Shown here one piece after another: positions 28,596 through 37,239 of a stretch of DNA of 64,000 nucleotides (positions are counted from its first letter, which is position 1; each line of letters begins with the position of its first letter). Made by a program: the position numbers and the translations under genes. The notes under the pieces are model-generated. The model saw nothing but the letters and a program-made list of their open reading frames with translations, searched no databases and was not told the DNA's origin. The stretch covers positions 1 to 64,000 of the forward strand of contig JAJQCF010000011.1 of the NCBI GenBank assembly GCA_021202845.1, read 5' to 3'. The DNA comes from Oscillospiraceae bacterium (GTDB taxonomy: Bacteria > Bacillota > Clostridia > Oscillospirales > Oscillospiraceae).

Positions 28596-29651
28596 TCAGA
28601 CGGTGACGCGCCAGCCGTAGGGGTCGTCCAGCTTGCCCCACTGAATGCCGGTGAGGGTGTCGTAGAGTTTCTGGCTGACGGGGCCAATCTTGCCGCCGCC
28701 GATTTCCATAACCTCGTCCTTGTAGCGCAGCTTGCCCACGGGGGAGATGACGGCGGCGGTGCCGGTGCCGAAGCACTCCTCCAGCGCGCCGCTTCTGGCG
28801 GCCTCAACGAGCTCGTCCACGCTTATTCTGCGCTCCTCGACCTCGTAGCCCATGTCGCGGCAGAGCGTGAGCACGCTGTTGCGGGTGATGCCGGGCAGTA
28901 TGGAGCCGTTGAGCACGGGGGTGACTATCTTGCCGGAGATTTTGAAGCAGATGTTCATCGCTCCGACTTCCTCGATGTACTTGCGCTCCACGCCGTCGAG
29001 CCACAGCACCTGCGAGTAGCCGTCGTCGTGAGCCTTCTGCTGGGCGATGAGGCTGCAGGCGTAGTTGCCGCCGCACTTGGCAAAGCCCATGCCGCCGCGC
29101 ACCGCGCGCACGTACTCGTCCTCAATCCAGATGCCGACAGGCTCCAGACCGCTTTCGTAGTACGCGCCGCTGGGGGAGAGGATTATCATAAAGAGGTAAT
29201 TCGAGCCGGGAGCGACGCCGAGGAACGGGTCGGTGGCGATGATGAACGGGCGAATGTAGAGCGACGTGCCGGGGTCGGTGGGAATCCACTTGCGGTCGAT
29301 GTCCACAATCGTCTTGACCGCCTGCACAAAGTCCTCCTCGGGAATGGGAGGAATGACAAGGCGCTCGCAGCTCTGGTTGGAGCGCTTAGCGTTCATGTCG
29401 GGGCGGAACAGGTAGACCTCGCCGTTCTCGCCGGGGTAGGCCTTGAGACCTTCAAAAATCTCCTGACCGTAGTGAAGCACCATAGCGGCGGGGGAAAGGC
29501 TGATGTTCTGGTAAGGAACGACGCGCGCGTCGTGCCAGCCCTGACCGCGGGTGTAGTCCATCATGAACATATGTTCGGTGAATACTCTGCCGAATCCGAG
29601 CGGCTGACCCGCCTTGGGCGGCATGACTGAATTTACGGTGATGTCAAGCAT
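28596..29651 (-). CDS. ilvE: Branched-chain amino acid aminotransferase
   Basis: This is a 351-residue fold-type IV PLP enzyme. It has GQEIFEGLKAYPG near residue 60, the PLP-Lys region AKCGGNYACSL (Lys about 195) and the GTAAVISPVG loop. It moves amino groups between glutamate and branched-chain 2-oxo acids. The ATG at 29651 has AGAGGTG upstream; an in-frame GTG lies nine bases earlier. It is the first gene of the minus-strand nitrogen operon, with its own promoter. Confidence 0.94.
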   Translation of the reverse strand: MLDITVNSVMPPKAGQPLGFGRVFTEHMFMMDYTRGQGWHDARVVPYQNISLSPAAMVLHYGQEIFEGLKAYPGENGEVYLFRPDMNAKRSNQSCERLVIPPIPEEDFVQAVKTIVDIDRKWIPTDPGTSLYIRPFIIATDPFLGVAPGSNYLFMIILSPSGAYYESGLEPVGIWIEDEYVRAVRGGMGFAKCGGNYACSLIAQQKAHDDGYSQVLWLDGVERKYIEEVGAMNICFKISGKIVTPVLNGSILPGITRNSVLTLCRDMGYEVEERRISVDELVEAARSGALEECFGTGTAAVISPVGKLRYKDEVMEIGGGKIGPVSQKLYDTLTGIQWGKLDDPYGWRVTV

Positions 29652-29691
29652 TGAAAGCACCTCTTATAAAAGTATAGTATTACAATTATTC

Positions 29692-29721
29692 AGTATACAC
29701 CCCTCACAAAAATCATGTCAA
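29692..29721 (-). promoter_or_regulatory. Promoter of ilvE operon
   Basis: On the minus strand TTGACA (29721-29716) and TATACT (29697-29692) are 18 bases apart. Transcription would begin about 35 bases before the start codon. Confidence 0.75.
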
Positions 29722-29746
29722 CATATTTTTGCCCGCCAAAGCAAAA

Positions 29747-29771
29747 CCGTCCGGCAAAGCAGGCCGGACGG
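29747..29771 (-). terminator. Terminator of niaR
   Basis: CCGTCCGGC/GCCGGACGG arms (29747-29755 and 29763-29771) follow the niaR stop. On the minus strand they are followed by TTTTGCTTT. Confidence 0.8.
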
Positions 29772-29785
29772 GGTGAACTATGAGT

Positions 29786-30301
29786 TTATTCCTGCTTATA
29801 CAGCATACCCAGCTCGTCCAAGCGGTTTCGGACGCGGGTGAAGGCTTCTTCGTCGGGGCAGGCGATGTCGTGGAGGTGGAGGCCGCCGGTCAGCAGGCTC
29901 AGGGGCTCGGCGGAGCCGGCGCGCAGCCGCTCCATGAAGCGCTCCACGTCGTAGCGCGAGCGCAGGTTCAGCGCGCCGGTGAGCTGGCCGTAAATCGGGT
30001 GCTCAACCGTCACGTTCAGCGCCTCGCAGCCGTTATCCACAATGGCGTTCAGCTCGGCTTCGGTGTCCTCCTTGCCGTGGACGCAGGCCAGAGTGTGGAC
30101 AAGCGCGGAGTCGTACTTTATTATGTAGTACCCGCGCGGGGTGGACATGATGTCCTCGCCCGCCGCGCGCAGCAGCGCGATGTCGCCGACAATTATCTGG
30201 CGGCTGACGCCGAGCTCGGCGGCCAGCGCGGTGGCGGTGACGGGCATTTCCGAGGCGCGGAGAGTACGCAAAATCTCCGCGCGGCGCTCGCTGCCGCTCA
30301 T
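29786..30301 (-). CDS. niaR: Niacin-responsive repressor NiaR
   Basis: This is a 171-residue protein with an N-terminal HTH_11 winged helix (about 6-60, LAAELGVSRQIIVGDIALLR) and a C-terminal 3H domain, whose three conserved histidines appear as HTL, VEHPIYG and LHLHD. The family represses NAD synthesis and salvage genes when nicotinate binds. It overlaps the pncB stop by four bases (ATGA), so regulator and probable target share one transcript. Confidence 0.92.
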   Translation of the reverse strand: MSGSERRAEILRTLRASEMPVTATALAAELGVSRQIIVGDIALLRAAGEDIMSTPRGYYIIKYDSALVHTLACVHGKEDTEAELNAIVDNGCEALNVTVEHPIYGQLTGALNLRSRYDVERFMERLRAGSAEPLSLLTGGLHLHDIACPDEEAFTRVRNRLDELGMLYKQE

Positions 30302-31758
30302 GCGCAGCCCCCGCCGCCGGAGCGCAGCAGCCCGTCGCGTATATCCCAGAGCTTGGGGCTGAGGTCAACATAGTAGCCGTGGGGGTTATCAAAGCGCTTG
30401 ACCTCGTCCCAGAGCGTGTCCAGCTGCTCGGCGCAGCGGCGCTTTATCTCCTCCAGCGTCGGCAGCTCGTACACAAGCTCACCGCCGAGGAACACCGGCA
30501 CTTGCAGCTCCTTGGCCTCGAAGTCGGAGAGCGTCGTGCGCTTCCATGTGCTCTCGGGGTCGAATATCTCCATGCTGCCGCTGTCGTCCACAGTCTCGTC
30601 GTGCAGGCAGATGTAGTCGGCCATCGCCTTGCCGCTCCCGCGGCCGTAGAGACGGTAGGTTTTTTTGAAGTGGGGAATGGTTATCTTCTCCACGTTTTCG
30701 GAAATTTTTATCTTGGGGATTATAGTGCCGTCCGGCTCCTCCACGGCGGCCAGCTTGTACACGCCGCCGAACACGGGTTCGCTGCGTGCGGTGATGAGCC
30801 GCTCGCCCACGCCGAAAACGTCAATTTTGGCGTCCTGATGTATAAGCTCCTCTATAAGATGCTCGTCCAGCGCGTTGGAGCAGGTTATCTTGCATTCCGT
30901 CCAGCCCGCCTCGTCCAGCATCTCCCGCGCGCGGCGCGTCAAGTAGGCCATGTCGCCGGAGTCGAAGCGTATGCCGCACTTGGTTATGCCGAGCGGCTTG
31001 AGCACGTTGTTGAACGCCTTTATCGCGTTGGGTACGCCGGACTTGAGGCTGTTGTAGGTGTCCACAAGCAGCGTAGCGTTTGTGGGGTAGGTGCGGCAGT
31101 ATGTTTCAAACGCCTCGTACTCCGTGGGGAACATCTGCACCCAAGAGTGCGCCATTGTGCCGCCCGCGGTCACGCCGTACATCTCGTCGGAGAGCGTGCA
31201 GGCGGTTCCGGCGCAGCCGCCTATATAAGCGGCGCGCGCACCGACAACGGCTCCCGCTATGCCCTGCGCGCGGCGTGAGCCGAACTCCAGCACGGCGCGC
31301 CCGTCGGCAGCGCGGCAGATGCGGCTGGCCTTGGTGGCTATGAGGCTTTGGTGGTTTATTGTCAGCAGCAGATATGTCTCGATGAGCTGTGCCTCCACTG
31401 CGGGCGCGCGCACGGTGACGATTGGCTCGCCCGGGAACACGGGGGTTCCCTCCGGCACTGCCCAGATATCGCCCGTGAAGCGAAAAGAGCGCAGGTAGTC
31501 AAGAAAGCTCTCCGAGAATATCCCGCGCGAGCGCAGGTAGTCAATGTCGTGTTCCTCGAAGCGGAGCTGCCGGATGTAGTCCACAAGCTGCTCCAGCCCC
31601 GCGGCTATGGCGTAGCCGCCGGCGTCGGGCACACGGCGATAGAACATATCGAAGTAGCATATCTTGTCGCCGTAGCCGCAGTTCCAGTAGCCGTTGCCCA
31701 TTGTCAGCTCGTAAAAATCGCAGAGCATTGTCAGGTTCAGCTCGTCATTGATTTTCAT
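30298..31758 (-). CDS. pncB: Nicotinate phosphoribosyltransferase
   Basis: This is a 486-residue protein of normal length. It has LTMLCDFYELTMGNGY at the start, the FGSRRAQG and VDTYNSLKSG regions and RFDSGD near the PRPP site. It converts nicotinate and PRPP to NaMN. The ATG at 31758 follows GGGAGG and overlaps the end of csaB by 14 bases; a frame extending to 31794 lies inside csaB. It is coupled to niaR downstream. Confidence 0.95.
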   Translation of the reverse strand: MKINDELNLTMLCDFYELTMGNGYWNCGYGDKICYFDMFYRRVPDAGGYAIAAGLEQLVDYIRQLRFEEHDIDYLRSRGIFSESFLDYLRSFRFTGDIWAVPEGTPVFPGEPIVTVRAPAVEAQLIETYLLLTINHQSLIATKASRICRAADGRAVLEFGSRRAQGIAGAVVGARAAYIGGCAGTACTLSDEMYGVTAGGTMAHSWVQMFPTEYEAFETYCRTYPTNATLLVDTYNSLKSGVPNAIKAFNNVLKPLGITKCGIRFDSGDMAYLTRRAREMLDEAGWTECKITCSNALDEHLIEELIHQDAKIDVFGVGERLITARSEPVFGGVYKLAAVEEPDGTIIPKIKISENVEKITIPHFKKTYRLYGRGSGKAMADYICLHDETVDDSGSMEIFDPESTWKRTTLSDFEAKELQVPVFLGGELVYELPTLEEIKRRCAEQLDTLWDEVKRFDNPHGYYVDLSPKLWDIRDGLLRSGGGGCA

Positions 31759-32905
31759 TTTTGTTGTCCTCCCAAGCATTATCATCGGCGTCAAGTCCCA
31801 GCATTCGGCGCACGGTGTCGGTGTTGCGGCGCTCTGCCGCTTTCAGGCGCTCCACGCTCGCGGCAAGGCTCTCGCGGTCGTCCGCGGCGGCGTCCATTAT
31901 CAGCTCCGTCAGCTTGTCCGCCGTCAAATCCTCAAGGCTGACGCAGCGCGGGCGGCCGAGGTAGTCCAAAAACGCGCTCACCTTGGGGTCGTAGCCCACG
32001 CCGACGGACGGCACACAGCGGCCGGCGGCGAATATAAGCCCGTGCAGGCGCATGGAAACGCACACGGTCATGCGGCTCATAACGCCGAGCATAAGGGGCG
32101 TAGGCAGCGGGCGGCGGATTATAATGCTCTGCGCGCTCATGCGCTCGGCCACGGCGTCCGCGCTCTCGCCGTCGTTGAGATGATTTATGGATATAAACAC
32201 CGGCGTCAGCCCCAGCGTCTCGCAGGCGCTGTCGGCGGCGCGGGCGAGCTCCGCGGCCTTGCTCTCAAAGCCCGACCACGGGCGCATACAAAAGCAGATA
32301 TATTTTCCGTGCGGAGCCAGCCCGAGGCGGGTCATCTCCGCGTCCGTTTCCTCCTCCGTCGCGCTTTGCAGCGTCAGCGCGGGGTCGCTGGCAAGAATGA
32401 TTTCCGGCTCGGTCACGCCAAACTCCGCCAGCGTCTTGGCCGAGTGGCTCTCGCGCAGAGTTACGGCGTCAACATAGCGGTTGAGCACCTTGGCGGCGCA
32501 GGCGCGGTTGCGCGGCTTTTTCACAGGGCCGATGCCGCAGCCGTACATTAGCACACGGCAGCCGAGACGTTTTGCCGCGCGGAGCGTAAAGAGGTAGTAC
32601 AGCAGACTGCGCGAGCTGGTAACGTCCTGAATCAAGCTGCCGCCGCCGTTGAGGTAAACGGCGCTGCGGCGCATTGCGGGCAGGAAGGCAAAGGGGTTCA
32701 GTGTGTAAACGGCCTTGACGCCGAACTTCTGCGCCGTTGCTGCGGGGTCGCGGGTCATCACGGTTATGGGCATATCCGCGTCCACGGAGCGCAGCTCGCT
32801 GACTATGGCCTCCAGTATTGCCTCGTCTCCGGCGTTGCCCATGCCGTAGGCTCCGCACACCAGAACTCCGCTCCGCGTATTCTTTTTTTGCTTTGGAGCG
32901 GCCAT
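31745..32905 (-). CDS. csaB: Polysaccharide pyruvyl transferase CsaB
   Basis: This is a 386-residue protein of the polysaccharide pyruvyl transferase family: GAYGMGNAGDEAIL at the start, NGGGSLIQD near residue 85 and the CsaB-type C-terminal half with SMRLHGLIFAAG. CsaB adds pyruvyl ketals to secondary cell-wall polymers, which is what SLH domains grip. Two SLH proteins are encoded at 45316 and 49534. The ATG at 32905 follows AAGGGAG and a strong promoter; the longer open frame to 33070 crosses that promoter. Confidence 0.92.
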   Translation of the reverse strand: MAAPKQKKNTRSGVLVCGAYGMGNAGDEAILEAIVSELRSVDADMPITVMTRDPAATAQKFGVKAVYTLNPFAFLPAMRRSAVYLNGGGSLIQDVTSSRSLLYYLFTLRAAKRLGCRVLMYGCGIGPVKKPRNRACAAKVLNRYVDAVTLRESHSAKTLAEFGVTEPEIILASDPALTLQSATEEETDAEMTRLGLAPHGKYICFCMRPWSGFESKAAELARAADSACETLGLTPVFISINHLNDGESADAVAERMSAQSIIIRRPLPTPLMLGVMSRMTVCVSMRLHGLIFAAGRCVPSVGVGYDPKVSAFLDYLGRPRCVSLEDLTADKLTELIMDAAADDRESLAASVERLKAAERRNTDTVRRMLGLDADDNAWEDNKNENQ

Positions 32906-32938
32906 TATAAAAGTCTCCCTTGCAAATTCATGTGTTTT

Positions 32939-32967
32939 ATTATACAATGAATTTTGAAATAGGTCAA
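32939..32967 (-). promoter_or_regulatory. Promoter of csaB-pncB-niaR
   Basis: On the minus strand TTGACC (32967-32962) and TATAAT (32944-32939) are separated by 17 bases, a near-consensus housekeeping promoter 34 bases before the csaB start. Confidence 0.8.
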
Positions 32968-32996
32968 CTGTCATGTCAAGACAAAAGGGTGAACTC

Positions 32997-34049
32997 ATGA
33001 AAAAAATTGCGTTTTTCCAAAGCGACTTTCGGGTCGGCGGCATACAAAAGGCGCTCGTCAACATTCTCAACGAGATAGATTATTCCGAAAACGCGGTCGA
33101 TGTTTTCATTTTTGACCGCGAGAGCTTTTTCGACCTGCCTAAGCACGAGAACCTGAACATCCACTTCTGCAAGCCGTACCCGTACTTTTTCCGCTTCATA
33201 TACTTCGAGCTTCTGCGGCGCTTTGCCCGCTCGCCCGCGGCGGGGCAGGAGTACGACGTGGCGGTGGACTTCAACAGCTACCGCATGGAGTGCAGCATCG
33301 GCGCGCTCTCCGTCAAGGCGAAAAAGCGCGTTATGTGGCTGCACAACGACATCGAGATAAAAATGCGCAACGAGCCGAAGTACCGTGTGCTGTGGCACTT
33401 TTTCAAGGCGAAGTTCAAGTATTTTGACGAGTTCGCCGCCGTCTCCCCCGGCATAATAGACGGCTTCCGCCGCACGACCGGCATCTACGACAAGCGCATC
33501 ACGCCCATACCCAACCACGTCGATACGGGCGAGATATTCACCAAGGCCGCCGCGCCGATTGACTTCCGCGTCAGTCCCGAAAACTACAACCTTTGCAGCA
33601 TGGGACGCCTCTGCCACCAAAAGGGCTATGACATTCTGCTGGACATCATGGCCAAGGTCCACGCCGAGCGCCCGGATATGCGCCTTTACATCATGGGCGA
33701 CGGCCCCGACCACGAAAAGTTGGAGCGTCAGGCGCGGGAGCTGGGCTTGCAGGACACGGTGACGTTCCTCGGCAATCAAAAAAATCCTTTCCCCTACCTT
33801 GAGCAGATGGACGGCTTCGCGCTCACAAGCCGCTACGAGGGTCAGGGCATAGTCATCTGGGAGGCCAAGGCCGTGGGACTGGAGCTGTTTTTGAGCAAGA
33901 ACCTCGAAAAATACAACCCCGGCATAGCGGGACGCGAGGACTTGGCGGCCGCGCTCTGTTCCGCGCAGCGCCGCCCCAAGGAGCGCGATGACTTGGCCGC
34001 CTACAACGCCGCTATCAGCGAAAACATAAAAAAAGTGCTCGCGCTGTAA
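32997..34049 (+). CDS. Glycosyltransferase family 4-type protein
   Basis: This is a 350-residue GT-B glycosyltransferase. The N-terminal half opens FFQSDFRVGGIQKALVNIL, with the GG loop of GT4 enzymes. The C-terminal half carries MGRLCHQKGYDILLDIMAKV, YIMGDGPDHEKL and the SRYEGQGIVIWEAKAVG nucleotide-sugar site. It probably adds a sugar to a surface glycan. It is divergent from csaB, which fits a cell-wall polymer role. The ATG at 32997 has AAGGGTGA upstream. Confidence 0.87.
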   Translation: MKKIAFFQSDFRVGGIQKALVNILNEIDYSENAVDVFIFDRESFFDLPKHENLNIHFCKPYPYFFRFIYFELLRRFARSPAAGQEYDVAVDFNSYRMECSIGALSVKAKKRVMWLHNDIEIKMRNEPKYRVLWHFFKAKFKYFDEFAAVSPGIIDGFRRTTGIYDKRITPIPNHVDTGEIFTKAAAPIDFRVSPENYNLCSMGRLCHQKGYDILLDIMAKVHAERPDMRLYIMGDGPDHEKLERQARELGLQDTVTFLGNQKNPFPYLEQMDGFALTSRYEGQGIVIWEAKAVGLELFLSKNLEKYNPGIAGREDLAAALCSAQRRPKERDDLAAYNAAISENIKKVLAL

Positions 34050-34073
34050 GCGCGGGCGGGAGGATAACCCGAT

Positions 34074-34457
34074 ATGGACTTAAACGCCCTCTATAAAAGC
34101 GTGCTGGACGCCGACAGCCAGCCGATAGTGCTGTGCGATATGCGGCACACCGTAGTTTACATGAACCCCACGGCGGTCAGGCGCTACGCCAAGCGCGGCG
34201 GCGCGGCGCTCGTGGGCACGAACATAATGGACTGCCACACGCCCGCCTCGCGCGAAAAAATTTTGCAGGTCGTGGACTGGTTCGCCCAAAGTCCCGAAAA
34301 TAACGGCGTGTTCACGTTTCACAGCGACAAGGAAAACAGCGACGTCTACATGATAGCCCTCCGCAATGAGGCCGGCGAGCTGATTGGTTACTACGAAAAA
34401 CACGAAAGCCGCGTACCCGAGACGCGCAGGGCGTATGAGGAGCTTGCGGAAAAATAA
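34074..34457 (+). CDS. Stand-alone PAS-domain protein
   Basis: This 127-residue protein is made up of a single PAS fold (DADSQPIVLCDMRHTVVYMNPTAV at the start, HTPASREKI in the middle). No kinase, cyclase or DNA-binding domain is attached. The family occurs in Clostridia as small soluble sensors or redox/ligand binders. It is 3 bp before the next gene, so the two are probably co-transcribed. The ligand is unknown. Confidence 0.8.
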   Translation: MDLNALYKSVLDADSQPIVLCDMRHTVVYMNPTAVRRYAKRGGAALVGTNIMDCHTPASREKILQVVDWFAQSPENNGVFTFHSDKENSDVYMIALRNEAGELIGYYEKHESRVPETRRAYEELAEK

Positions 34458-34459
34458 AA

Positions 34460-35164
34460 ATGAGCAGGAAAATAATCGCCGTAGTTCCCTTGTGGGACGA
34501 TAAAAAGCAGAGCATTTGGATGCTCCCCGGCTATATGGACGGCATAGAAGCGGCCGGAGCGATACCCGTTATACTGCCGCTGTCCGACAGCGCGGAAAGC
34601 GCGTTGGAGGCGTTCGAGCTTTGCGACGGCCTGCTTATGACCGGCGGACACGACGTTTCCCCTGCGCTGTATGGCGAGACGCCGAAGAAAACCTGCGGCG
34701 CTCAGTGCGAGAAACGGGACAGCATGGAGAGCGCACTGTATAAAAGAGCGCTGGAGTGCGGCAAGCCGGTGCTGGGAATATGCCGAGGCATTCAGCTCAT
34801 CAATGTATTGCAGGGCGGCACGCTGTACCAAGACCTGCCGACAGAGCGCGAAAGCTGCGTCGAGCACCAGATGAAGCCGCCGTATTCGTCCGTCGCGCAC
34901 TATGTGAACATCGTGAAGCCCTCTCCGCTGTATGAGCTGCTGCAAACCGAGCGTCTGGGCGTCAACAGCTACCATCATCAGGCGGTAAAGCGCTTGGGCA
35001 GCGGTCTGGAGGTAATGGCCGTGTCGGAGGACGGCTTGGTGGAAGCCGTGCGCTGCACCGAAAGCAGCTTCGTCTGGGCGGTTCAATGGCATCCGGAGTT
35101 CAATTTCCGAACAGACCCCGCCGCCGGAAAGATTTTCGAGGCCTTCGTAAAAGCCTGCCGCTAA
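34460..35164 (+). CDS. Gamma-glutamyl-gamma-aminobutyrate hydrolase family (class I amidotransferase-like)
   Basis: This is a 234-residue peptidase C26 protein. GGHDVSPALYGE lies near residue 73, the nucleophile elbow is GICRGIQ (Cys about 110) and the His-Glu pair lies in VQWHPEF near the end. The family hydrolyses gamma-glutamyl amides such as gamma-Glu-GABA (PuuD). No other putrescine genes are near, so the true substrate is open. A terminator overlaps its stop codon. Confidence 0.87.
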   Translation: MSRKIIAVVPLWDDKKQSIWMLPGYMDGIEAAGAIPVILPLSDSAESALEAFELCDGLLMTGGHDVSPALYGETPKKTCGAQCEKRDSMESALYKRALECGKPVLGICRGIQLINVLQGGTLYQDLPTERESCVEHQMKPPYSSVAHYVNIVKPSPLYELLQTERLGVNSYHHQAVKRLGSGLEVMAVSEDGLVEAVRCTESSFVWAVQWHPEFNFRTDPAAGKIFEAFVKACR

Positions 35165-35190
35165 AGGTCAAGCGGCGGCTTTGTTTTATT
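35152..35190 (+). terminator. Terminator overlapping the hydrolase stop
   Basis: A stem with core GCCGCT/AGCGGC (outer AAGC/GCTT) spans the TAA and is followed by TTTGTTTTATT. Confidence 0.8.
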
Positions 35191-35212
35191 CCCCGTGATT
35201 GCTTTCTCTGCC

Positions 35213-35240
35213 TTGACAAACCCCGCTTCGGTGCTATAAT
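35213..35240 (+). promoter_or_regulatory. Promoter of the DMT transporter
   Basis: Consensus TTGACA (35213-35218) and TATAAT (35235-35240) are separated by 16 bases, about 75 bases before the gene. A GC-rich inverted repeat (GCAGCCCC/GGGGCTGC) lies between promoter and gene. Confidence 0.8.
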
Positions 35241-35314
35241 TCATACGTGACAAATTCGGCAGCCCCGCCGTTTCGCGTGTGGGGGCTGCTTTTCGGATAA
35301 GGAGTGTACCAACC

Positions 35315-36247
35315 TTGCAGGGTTTGAATAATAAGCGGCGGGAGGTGCCGGGCGGGGTTATTGTCTTTTTCGGCGCGCTTTTTTGGAGCCTCAATTCGCC
35401 GCTGGTTAAGTTTCTTTCGCTTAATTCGCTGTTCATTTGCGCGCTGCGCTCGGCTATCGCCTCCGTGGTGCTCATACCGTTTATCCGCCCCAAGCGGCTG
35501 AAGTGGAACGGCTGGATGCTCATGTACGTTTGCTCGTATGCCGCGGTGTGCATCTGCGTTATCGCGGCGCTCGCGCTGACGTCGTCGCCCGTGGCAATCG
35601 GTATGCAGTACACGGCCTCTATATGGCTGTTCCTGCTCGGCTGCGTCAGGAGCAGGCACTTCAGTCTGCGCGGCTTTGTGCCGGTTTTTATAATATTCGT
35701 CGGCGTGCTGTTTTTCATGAGCTCCGGCACGGACGCCTCGACCGGCACGGGCAACCTCATCGCGCTCAGCGAGGGAATATTCTTCGCGGCCATGACCGTC
35801 AGCTCGAAAAAGGCCGGCGGCACGAACCCCGTCGGGCTGACGGCGGTTGCCAACATATTCACTGCCGTAGTCATGTTCGCCGCTCTGCCGTCGCTCTGGG
35901 GCGAGTTCGCGGTTATGACGGGCACGGACTGGGTCGTGATGCTGGTGCTGGGCGCGGTGCAGGTCGGCTGCGGGTATGCGCTCTACAACATGGGCGTCCA
36001 GCGCGTGACGCCGCAGAAGGCGTCCATAATCGCGCTCTGGGAGATGATTTTGGGACCAATTTGGGTTGCTATATTCCTCAAGGAGTACCCCACGCTGCCG
36101 GTTATAATCGGCTTTGTGATAATAATTGCCGGAATGCTGCTGGAGGCAAAAATGACCTCCCCGCCCGAGACTGCTCCCGCGGCGGCGCGGCCTGAGGGAG
36201 ACGCGCGCCTGACCGCAGCGGGGAGAGTACGGAAGAGGAGGCCGTGA
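35315..36247 (+). CDS. DMT-superfamily (EamA) transporter
   Basis: This is a 310-residue membrane protein with ten hydrophobic segments in two EamA repeats, the normal size for the drug/metabolite transporter family. The likely start is TTG 35315, ten bases after AAGGAG; a GTG at 35279 is in frame but precedes the ribosome site. The C-terminus ends in a basic low-complexity tail. Family members export amino acids or other metabolites; the substrate is unknown. Confidence 0.85.
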   Translation: MQGLNNKRREVPGGVIVFFGALFWSLNSPLVKFLSLNSLFICALRSAIASVVLIPFIRPKRLKWNGWMLMYVCSYAAVCICVIAALALTSSPVAIGMQYTASIWLFLLGCVRSRHFSLRGFVPVFIIFVGVLFFMSSGTDASTGTGNLIALSEGIFFAAMTVSSKKAGGTNPVGLTAVANIFTAVVMFAALPSLWGEFAVMTGTDWVVMLVLGAVQVGCGYALYNMGVQRVTPQKASIIALWEMILGPIWVAIFLKEYPTLPVIIGFVIIIAGMLLEAKMTSPPETAPAAARPEGDARLTAAGRVRKRRP

Positions 36248-36255
36248 CGCGGCGT

Positions 36256-36849
36256 TCAGCGGGCAATTATCATGCGCTCCGCCGTGTCCAGCTTGGCTTT
36301 TTCTACACCCGGCTCGGCAATGGAGCCGAAAGCCATTTCGCCGGTGATGCTCCAGCTGGCGGGTATAGACCACTGGGACTTGACGAACTCGGTGATATCG
36401 GGGTCGTAGTGGTGCAGCGAAGCGCCGATGTCCTCGGCGGCCAGAGCCGTCCAAATCGCGTACTGGAGCATGGCGCTGTTGTGCTCCGACCATGTGGGTA
36501 TGCGCGGCGCGCTGCGGGGGAATTTCTGCTGGTACTCGGTCACGGTATCTTGGTCCTCAAAGTAAATAATTGTACCATAGCCGGCGGCCAGTCCGGCTAT
36601 TTTCTTTTCCGTTTTCGTGAAATCGCTCGTGGCCTTGGCGCGCAGTATGCGCAGCGTGACGTTCCAGAAGAGCGTGTGCTGCTCGCCCAGCAGCACCAGC
36701 ACGCGCGGGCTCTGCATATTGAAGGCGGTGGGAGAGGCTTTTACGCAGTCGGAGATAAGCTCCAGCAGCTTTTCCTCGCTGATTGGCAGCTCTTTGCCGA
36801 GAGAATAGACGCTGCGTCGGGTGAGAATTGTTGACATTGCAGACTTCAT
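36256..36849 (-). CDS. Nitroreductase-family flavoprotein (HBN1-like)
   Basis: This is a 197-residue protein of the FMN-dependent nitroreductase fold. It has TRRSVYSLGK at the start, ASPTAFNMQSPRVLVLLG near residue 40 and WTALAAEDIGASLHHYDP near residue 135. This variant matches the fungal HBN1/bacterial YdgI-like group. It reduces nitro compounds, quinones or enones using NAD(P)H. It converges with the DMT gene, with 8 bp between stops, and has its own promoter. Confidence 0.88.
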   Translation of the reverse strand: MKSAMSTILTRRSVYSLGKELPISEEKLLELISDCVKASPTAFNMQSPRVLVLLGEQHTLFWNVTLRILRAKATSDFTKTEKKIAGLAAGYGTIIYFEDQDTVTEYQQKFPRSAPRIPTWSEHNSAMLQYAIWTALAAEDIGASLHHYDPDITEFVKSQWSIPASWSITGEMAFGSIAEPGVEKAKLDTAERMIIAR

Positions 36850-36922
36850 TTTTGTGCGCTCCTCACGTTAAAAATTTGCGGCGTTGACGGGAGCCGCGCC
36901 CCTTGCTGACATATACACCTAT

Positions 36923-36951
36923 AGAATAATGCCGAAAGCCCGCAATGTCAA
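36923..36951 (-). promoter_or_regulatory. Promoter of the nitroreductase gene
   Basis: On the minus strand TTGACA (36951-36946) and TATTCT (36928-36923) are separated by 17 bases. Confidence 0.7.
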
Positions 36952-36973
36952 GCGCGCTCTGCGCGCCTTGCTC

Positions 36974-37000
36974 CGTCCTCCGCCGAGGCCCCTCGGCGGA
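36974..37000. repeat. GC-rich hairpin upstream of the palindrome array
   Basis: CTCCGCCGAGG/CCTCGGCGGAG form a strong stem with a 2-base centre, followed on the plus strand by a T-rich segment (TTATTTCGCTCTTTT). It may be a terminator, though no plus-strand gene lies just upstream. Confidence 0.5.
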
Positions 37001-37057
37001 GGCGGCTTATTTCGCTCTTTTCCGCGAAAAAAGCTCTTTTCATAAGCCTGCGATTAT

Positions 37058-37186
37058 GCTATAATAACCGCAAAGCGGTTATTATAGCGCATATCGCCGC
37101 ACAGCGGCGATATGCGCTTGGATTTAAGGCCGTGCTGCCGACGGCAGCACATGGCCGATTATATCATGAACCAAGTTCATGATATA
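37058..37186. repeat. Array of four consecutive palindromic hairpins
   Basis: There are four near-perfect hairpins in 129 bp. The arms are 37058-37071/37075-37088 (14 bp, AAA loop), 37087-37100/37104-37117 (14 bp, ACA loop, sharing two bases with the first), 37128-37140/37142-37156 (13 bp with a 2-base bulge) and 37160-37171/37175-37186 (12 bp, CAA loop). The arm sequences differ completely between hairpins. They fill the 5' region of the flavodiiron gene. There are no T-runs between them, so they are not ordinary terminators. Confidence 0.85.
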
Positions 37187-37239
37187 ACGGTCCGCAAAGA
37201 GAGCAAAAGCACACATTTTGATAATTCGGAGGCGCACAA

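Larger units (their letters stand above)
36850..37239. other. Gene-free region before the flavodiiron gene
   Basis: These 390 bp hold the nitroreductase promoter, one GC-rich hairpin and the four-hairpin array. No protein frame with a ribosome site and no clear promoter for the flavodiiron gene were seen. Confidence 0.6.

Noticed and set aside
32906..33070. N-terminal extension of csaB
   Set aside because: It crosses a near-consensus promoter, and a good ribosome site precedes the ATG at 32905.
37058..37186. CRISPR array
   Set aside because: The four units do not share a repeat sequence, and no spacers or cas genes are present.
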